Source of the DNA: Deinococcus peraridilitoris DSM 19664
GTDB lineage: Bacteria; Deinococcota; Deinococci; Deinococcales; Deinococcaceae
NCBI RefSeq assembly: GCF_000317835.1
Contig: NC_019793.1
Span: 3,574,001-3,638,000 of the forward strand
Direction of reading: 5' to 3'
DNA length: 64,000 nt
Position numbers and translations under genes: made by a program
The notes under the pieces: model-generated
Databases searched by the model: none
Told to the model about the DNA's origin: nothing
Seen by the model: only the letters and a program-made list of their open reading frames with translations
In this document: one piece after another, positions 58,618-64,000 of the stretch
Position numbering within the stretch: the first letter of the stretch is position 1
How the letters are laid out: every line of letters begins with the position of its first letter

Positions 58618-59759
58618 ACGTCGCGGTAGGCTTCACGCAAAACTTCTGCAACCTCGGGACGGGTAAATTCCACCGGCAGGTCGCCGCCGCTGCGCAGAAT
58701 CTCGCGCACTTTGGTGCCGGAGAGGACCAGATGCTCGCTGCTGTCGTGCGGGCAGGTGCGCGGCGAGACCAGCTGGGTACACTTGCGGCAATAAAAGGTG
58801 TGCTCGAATTTCAGAATCTCGATGCCCAGCTCGGCGCGCGAAAAGGCGTTAAAGATTTCCTGCGCGTCGTAGGTACCGTAGTAGCTGCCGACACCCGCGT
58901 GGTCGCGCCCGACAATAAAGTGGGTGCAGCCGTAATTGCGCCGCGAAATCGCGTGCATGACCGCCTCGCGCGGTCCGGCGTAGCGCATGGCCGCCGGGTA
59001 GACGCTCAGGAAGGTGCGCGCCGCAGGATAATAGTGCGCGAGCAGCTCGCGGTAGGCGCGCATGCGCACGTCGGCGGGCACGTCGTCGGATTTGGTCTCG
59101 CCGACCAGTGGGTGCAGCAGCAGCCCGTCCACGTGCTCCAGTGCGACCTTGTGCAGGTACTCGTGCGCGCGGTGAATCGGGTTGCGGGTCTGGAAAGCCA
59201 CCACGGTCTGCCAGCCGCGCGCGGCGAACGCGTCACGCGTCTCGCGCGGCGTGTGGTGATACTCCGGAAAGCGGCCACGGTCGAGCCTGAGCAGCGTCAC
59301 GTTACCCGCCAGGTTGATGTCGCCCTGCGCGTACAGCGCCGCCACGCCCGGGTGCGCCTCGTCCTGGGTGCGGTAGACTTCGCGCGCTTCGTACTGCTTG
59401 TGCGCTTCGTACTGTTCCTGCACGTCGAGCCGACCGACCAGTTCACCGTGGTAGGTCAGCGCGACCGGGCCGCGCAGGCGCGGAGCATCCTCGCGGCTGA
59501 CGCCGAGGGTGATCGGCACGCTCCAGGGAGTGCCACTCGCCAGCCGCATGCGGTCGATCACGCTCTGGTAGTCCGCCTCGCCCATGAAGCCGGTCAGGGG
59601 CGAGTAGACGCCCGTGGCGATCAGCTCGAGGTCGGCGTAGTTGCGCGCGCTGAGTTCGAGTGTCGGGAGCGTGGCGAGCTCGGCCGCGTCGAGGTTTCCG
59701 ACGCGCCAGACGAGCTGGCCGCCAAGCGGGGTGGGGAGGGTGTCAGCAGTGAGGGTCAA
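58614..59759 (-). CDS. sat: Sulfate adenylyltransferase
   Basis: A 381-aa ATP sulfurylase of the single-chain type; it activates sulfate with ATP to APS. It has [29 protein letters not shown] (QxRNP and HxxH motifs), [12 protein letters not shown] and [13 protein letters not shown] start with AAAGGA 6 nt upstream. It follows cysH by 83 nt and overlaps the TauE gene. Confidence 0.95.
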   Translation of the reverse strand: MTLTADTLPTPLGGQLVWRVGNLDAAELATLPTLELSARNYADLELIATGVYSPLTGFMGEADYQSVIDRMRLASGTPWSVPITLGVSREDAPRLRGPVALTYHGELVGRLDVQEQYEAHKQYEAREVYRTQDEAHPGVAALYAQGDINLAGNVTLLRLDRGRFPEYHHTPRETRDAFAARGWQTVVAFQTRNPIHRAHEYLHKVALEHVDGLLLHPLVGETKSDDVPADVRMRAYRELLAHYYPAARTFLSVYPAAMRYAGPREAVMHAISRRNYGCTHFIVGRDHAGVGSYYGTYDAQEIFNAFSRAELGIEILKFEHTFYCRKCTQLVSPRTCPHDSSEHLVLSGTKVREILRSGGDLPVEFTRPEVAEVLREAYRDV

Positions 59760-59842
59760 GAGAGAATCCTTTCGTTCGGTTCCAGTTCAAAGGGCTCGGG
59801 GGAGCCAAGCCCTCCCAGCGAGCTGTCGTTCTGCGCGGGGGC

Positions 59843-60505
59843 TTACAGCGCTTTTTCGCCGACCCACAGCCCGCACTCGGTCTTGCCCTTGCCGGCCCAG
59901 CGGCCCGCGCGGGCGTCCTCACCAGGGCGCACGGCCCGCGTGCACGGCCAGCAGCCGATCGAGAGGAAGCCGTCCCAGTACAGCGGATTCACGGGGAGTT
60001 CCTGCTCCTGGGCGTAGGCCTCCAGCTGCTCGCGGGTCCAGTAGGCCAGCGGGTTGATGCGCCGCCGCGCGCCTTCTTCCACGAAGGGAATCTCGGCGCG
60101 GGTGCTGGCCTGGTCGCGCGAGCGGCCGTTGAGCAGCGCGCTGGGGTTCTTCTGCGCGAGGTAGTTCTGCAGCGGCGCGACCTTGCGCACGGCGCAGCAG
60201 CCGTCGGGGTCGGTGATGTACTGCCCCTCGTCCGGCAGGTTCTGGCCCGCTTTGAGGGTCACGAAGGTCAGTTCGGGGTAGCGCTCCGCGAGGCGGTCGC
60301 GGGTCACGAGCGTCTCGGGGAAATGGTAGCCGGTATCGACAAAGGCCACCTCGCCGCGGTAGCCCGCCTGCGCGGCGAGGTCGATTAGAACCGTGCCGTT
60401 GAGGTTGAAGGCGCTGGGCATCAGGATGTCCGGATGCGCCTGCAGTGCCCAGGCGATCACGTCGGTCGGGTGGGTGTGCTCGTTAAACTCGGGCAACTTC
60501 GCCAT
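59843..60505 (-). CDS. cysH: Assimilatory APS/PAPS reductase
   Basis: A 220-aa reductase that turns APS (or PAPS) into sulfite. It has the family core ([26 protein letters not shown]) and the C-terminal catalytic KTECGLW. The cysteine pairs CCAVRK (about 127) and GCWPCTR (about 188) are the ligands of the 4Fe-4S cluster, which mark the APS-type enzyme. It starts inside the 3' end of cysC with a 23-nt overlap. Confidence 0.93.
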   Translation of the reverse strand: MAKLPEFNEHTHPTDVIAWALQAHPDILMPSAFNLNGTVLIDLAAQAGYRGEVAFVDTGYHFPETLVTRDRLAERYPELTFVTLKAGQNLPDEGQYITDPDGCCAVRKVAPLQNYLAQKNPSALLNGRSRDQASTRAEIPFVEEGARRRINPLAYWTREQLEAYAQEQELPVNPLYWDGFLSIGCWPCTRAVRPGEDARAGRWAGKGKTECGLWVGEKAL

Positions 60506-61024
60506 GCTGGACCCCCAGGGCGCTCAGAAGACGCTGCAGGCCTTCTTGCACGCTGATTTCGTCGGTCTTGAGGTGAATGTCGGCCTTCAGGGGCGCCTCG
60601 TACGGATCGTTCACTCCGGTGAAGTGCTGAATCTCGCCGCGCAGCGCCTTTTCATACAGACCCTTGACGTCGCGCTGTGTCACCACGTCCAGGGGCGCGT
60701 CTACGAAGACTTCCAGGGCGTTGGGCAGCTCACTGAGTACCTGGTCGCGGGTGTCGCGGTAGGGGCTGATGGCGCTCACCAGCACCGTGACGCCGTGGCG
60801 GGCGAGCAGGCCCGCCACGAAGGCGATGCGGCGCACGTTGGTGTCCCGGTCGGCCTTGCTGAACCCCAGGCCCTTCGAAAGATTCTCACGCACGGCGTCA
60901 CCGTCGAGCAGCTCCACCTGCTCGCCCTGGTCCACCAGCTCTTGATAGAGCGCCTGGGCCAGGGTGGTCTTGCCGGCACCGGAGAGGCCGGTAAACCACA
61001 CCACGCGTCCTTGCCGGGTGCGGC

Positions 61025-61028
<4 letters not shown>
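60483..61028 (-). CDS. cysC: Adenylylsulfate kinase
   Basis: A 181-aa kinase that makes PAPS from APS and ATP. It has Walker [10 protein letters not shown] (about 14-22), [23 protein letters not shown] and the [10 protein letters not shown] loop, all standard. Its GTG overlaps the nirA stop. PAPS would be needed only if the reductase accepts it or for sulfotransfer, because the adjoining CysH is APS-type. Confidence 0.94.
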
Positions 61029-62572
<1,544 letters not shown>

Positions 62573-62602
62573 GAACGCTCCGAATCAGGATTGAAATAAG
62601 GC

Positions 62603-63031
62603 TCAGCGGCTGGTACGCAAACGGAAGCGCAGCATCTTGTACTGGAAATACAGCAGGCAACCGACGCAGATATGGGTGGTGAGGTTGAGCAGCGCGAGCG
62701 CGATGACCGTGATGGCGAGAACTGTGCCGATCAGGGGTGCACCGGCAAAGGAGGCGAGCGCGGCGAGGGCAAGGACGATTCCGCCGACGGTCTGCGCGAA
62801 GTTGTGCGCGCGCGGGTCGTCTTCGACCACTTGTGGCTTGACCCCGAGGGCGCGCCTCAGACCGCGCTGCCACAGCTGCTTGAACAGCGCGATCTCGCCC
62901 CGCCAGCTGCCCAGCAGCAAAATGGCCGCCAGACAGGCGAGCAACCAGGGCGTTTGTGTCAGCACGGCCAGGGTCGTGATGGTGACGATGCTGATCTGGT
63001 TGAACTTGAGGGTGGTGGTTTCGGTGTTCAA
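62603..63031 (-). CDS. DUF4395 membrane protein, first gene of the sulfate operon
   Basis: A 142-aa protein with about three to four transmembrane segments. HNFAQTVGGIVLALAAL and the end THICVGCLLYFQYKMLRF are the DUF4395 pattern; the CVGC pair is conserved in the family and could be redox-active. It opens the sulfate operon, so a role in sulfur transport or thiol chemistry is likely, but unproven. TTG at 63031 has GGGAGG 4-5 nt upstream; an ATG at 63049 is also in frame. Confidence 0.82.
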   Translation of the reverse strand: MNTETTTLKFNQISIVTITTLAVLTQTPWLLACLAAILLLGSWRGEIALFKQLWQRGLRRALGVKPQVVEDDPRAHNFAQTVGGIVLALAALASFAGAPLIGTVLAITVIALALLNLTTHICVGCLLYFQYKMLRFRLRTSR

Positions 63032-63067
63032 GTCGCCTCCCTTCGGCATCCGAATAACTGACCGAAA

Positions 63068-63082
63068 TTGTACACTATACAA
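63068..63082. promoter_or_regulatory. Palindromic operator candidate TTGTACACTATACAA
   Basis: A 15-nt inverted repeat (5-bp arms TTGTA/TACAA) covers the -10 region of the sulfate operon. An Rrf2 regulator is encoded about 170 bp upstream. Binding here would block the promoter. Confidence 0.6.
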
Positions 63083-63100
63083 AGTGACAAGATTGGTCAA
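63072..63100 (-). promoter_or_regulatory. Promoter of the sulfate assimilation operon
   Basis: On the minus strand, TTGACC (63095-63100), a 17-nt spacer and TAGTGT (63072-63077). TATAGT two bases away is an alternative -10. Confidence 0.65.
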
Positions 63101-63249
63101 CTTGGTTCAGGGTAGGCCAATTGTCTAAGTGACTTCTGAAAGCCCGCCCGGTCGACTGTTCGCCCTCTCTTGGTCAATCGCCGCGTAACCCTGAACACCA
63201 GCGATGGGGCGCTCCGGTGAGGAGCGCCCTACAAACGAACCAACCGAAT

Positions 63250-63717
63250 TCACGCGTTCGGACGCAGCAGGTGGGTCAGGCAGTGCCCGTAATCCACCTT
63301 GGCCCGTGCGTCCTGCACGAGGTCAGCCACGCTGAACTCCTGCAGCACCCCGAGCATCGCGTCACGCATGCGTTTGTACACTGTGTTGCGCGCGTGGCAG
63401 CGATCCTGCTCCACGCACTCCTCATGCCAGTTGAGGCTGATGCACGACAGGGGAGCCACTGGCCCGTCCACCGCGCGCACCACCTCGCACAAACTGATCA
63501 GGTGCGGCTTGCGCGCCAGGGCGTACCCTCCGCCGATTCCCTTTTTGGATTTCACGACGCCCTTGCTGGACAGCATTGCCAGAATACGCACCAGGTAAGG
63601 ACGCGCCACCCGGGTTTTCTCGCTGATCTCGTCGCTGCTGATCCAGCGGGTCGGGTCCTGCAGCCCCAGGTAGCCCAGTGCCTGAAACGCGTAGATGTCC
63701 GTCGAGGAAAGCCGCAT
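63250..63717 (-). CDS. Rrf2 family transcriptional regulator
   Basis: A 155-aa winged-helix regulator. The N-terminus ([22 protein letters not shown]) and the helix-turn-helix ([23 protein letters not shown]) with the wing [14 protein letters not shown] are typical. Three cysteines in the C-terminal loop ([16 protein letters not shown]) could hold an Fe-S cluster as in IscR, although the spacing differs. It is the natural candidate for control of the adjacent sulfate operon, in the role CymR or IscR play elsewhere. TAGGAT lies 6 nt before the ATG. Confidence 0.9.
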   Translation of the reverse strand: MRLSSTDIYAFQALGYLGLQDPTRWISSDEISEKTRVARPYLVRILAMLSSKGVVKSKKGIGGGYALARKPHLISLCEVVRAVDGPVAPLSCISLNWHEECVEQDRCHARNTVYKRMRDAMLGVLQEFSVADLVQDARAKVDYGHCLTHLLRPNA

Positions 63718-63723
63718 GAGGGT

Positions 63724-63729
63724 ATCCTA
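63724..63729 (-). promoter_or_regulatory. Leaderless -10 TAGGAT of the Rrf2 gene
   Basis: TAGGAT on the minus strand is 6 nt before the ATG at 63717. Confidence 0.65.
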
Positions 63730-63743
63730 CCTGCCTTCTCGCG

Positions 63744-64000
63744 TCACGATGAGGCCACAGGCGCCAAACCGGCCCACCCTTCGCTGCGGATGGCCGTACG
63801 CAGCCGGTCGAGGTCGGGCTTGTAGTAGCGGTCGTGCTGCAGGGGAGCAACCAGCTCGCGCACTTCCCGGTAGGCGCGGTCCACGCCTTTGCCCGCGCGC
63901 AGTGGCTGGAACTCCAGGGCCTGCGCCGCGCACAGCAGTTCGATGGCGACCACCGTGAAGCTGTTGTCCAGCACCGTGCGCAGTTTGCGGACCGCGTGCG
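63744..64000 (-). CDS. hutH: Histidine ammonia-lyase, C-terminal end (partial)
   Basis: About 84 codons are in the window; the 5' part lies beyond 64000. VRKLRTVLDNSFTVVAIELL, then CAAQALEFQPLRAGKGVDRAYREVRELVAPL (in parts), then HDRYYKPDLDRL, match the C-terminal region of HutH, which deaminates histidine to urocanate. No other hut gene is visible in this window. Confidence 0.82.
   Translation of the reverse strand, partial: HAVRKLRTVLDNSFTVVAIELLCAAQALEFQPLRAGKGVDRAYREVRELVAPLQHDRYYKPDLDRLRTAIRSEGWAGLAPVASS

Overview
The window looks like chromosomal DNA of a GC-rich Deinococcota bacterium, most likely a Deinococcus or close relative; the species cannot be fixed from sequence alone. The evidence is an archaeal-type AspRS, a TreY/TreZ trehalose operon, carboxynorspermidine polyamine genes, a TilS-TadA fusion, OstA/LptD-like envelope genes, and many starts with a TANNNT -10 hexamer only 6-7 nt upstream of ATG/GTG. 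That last layout is the leaderless promoter known from Deinococcus. I see no prophage, insertion sequence, CRISPR array or rRNA.

Layout. 1-8.6 kb: the 3' end of malQ, a secreted four-EF-hand protein, a PduO-type cobalamin adenosyltransferase, an AMIN-amidase, a secreted OstA-like protein and a LptD-like beta-barrel protein, then a leftward group (IMPase-family phosphatase, DegV, class A beta-lactamase-like hydrolase). 8.7-10.2 kb: aspS behind what looks like an attenuator, consisting of a 13-codon leader peptide with Asn/Asn/Asp codons and two mutually exclusive hairpins. 10.2-16.2 kb: tandem alpha/beta hydrolases, a GNAT acetyltransferase, a three-gene ABC exporter and a DUF1540 protein. 16.3-22 kb: a PreP-like M16 protease and a three-gene secreted operon with a cohesin-like lipoprotein at one end and a dockerin protein at the other.

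22-36 kb: housekeeping and small hypothetical genes (S4 protein, DUF1684, ComF, nucleotide kinase, MocR regulator, RlmI, peroxiredoxin, TilS-TadA with a coupled small ORF, phosphoesterase, tRNA-Pro, RecX, BI-1, a Tat-exported MBL hydrolase, an acetamidase). A 0.57 kb repeat-rich intergenic block precedes the MocR gene. 36-43 kb: glgX-treZ-treY, which with malQ supports conversion of glycogen or maltodextrin to trehalose. 43-49.8 kb: a putative nuclease-fold protein, Mpg glycosylase, a membrane protein-SRPBCC-alcohol dehydrogenase operon and small genes. 50-53 kb: carboxynorspermidine dehydrogenase and decarboxylase.

53-64 kb is a sulfur and one-carbon block on the minus strand: metH-metF behind a SAM-I riboswitch; a sulfate assimilation operon (DUF4395-nirA-cysC-cysH-sat-tauE) whose promoter carries a 15-nt palindrome; an Rrf2 regulator that could bind that palindrome; and the 3' end of hutH. 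The cobalamin adenosyltransferase and MetH fit with cobalamin use. The strongest candidates for something undescribed are the aspS leader and the cohesin/dockerin operon.
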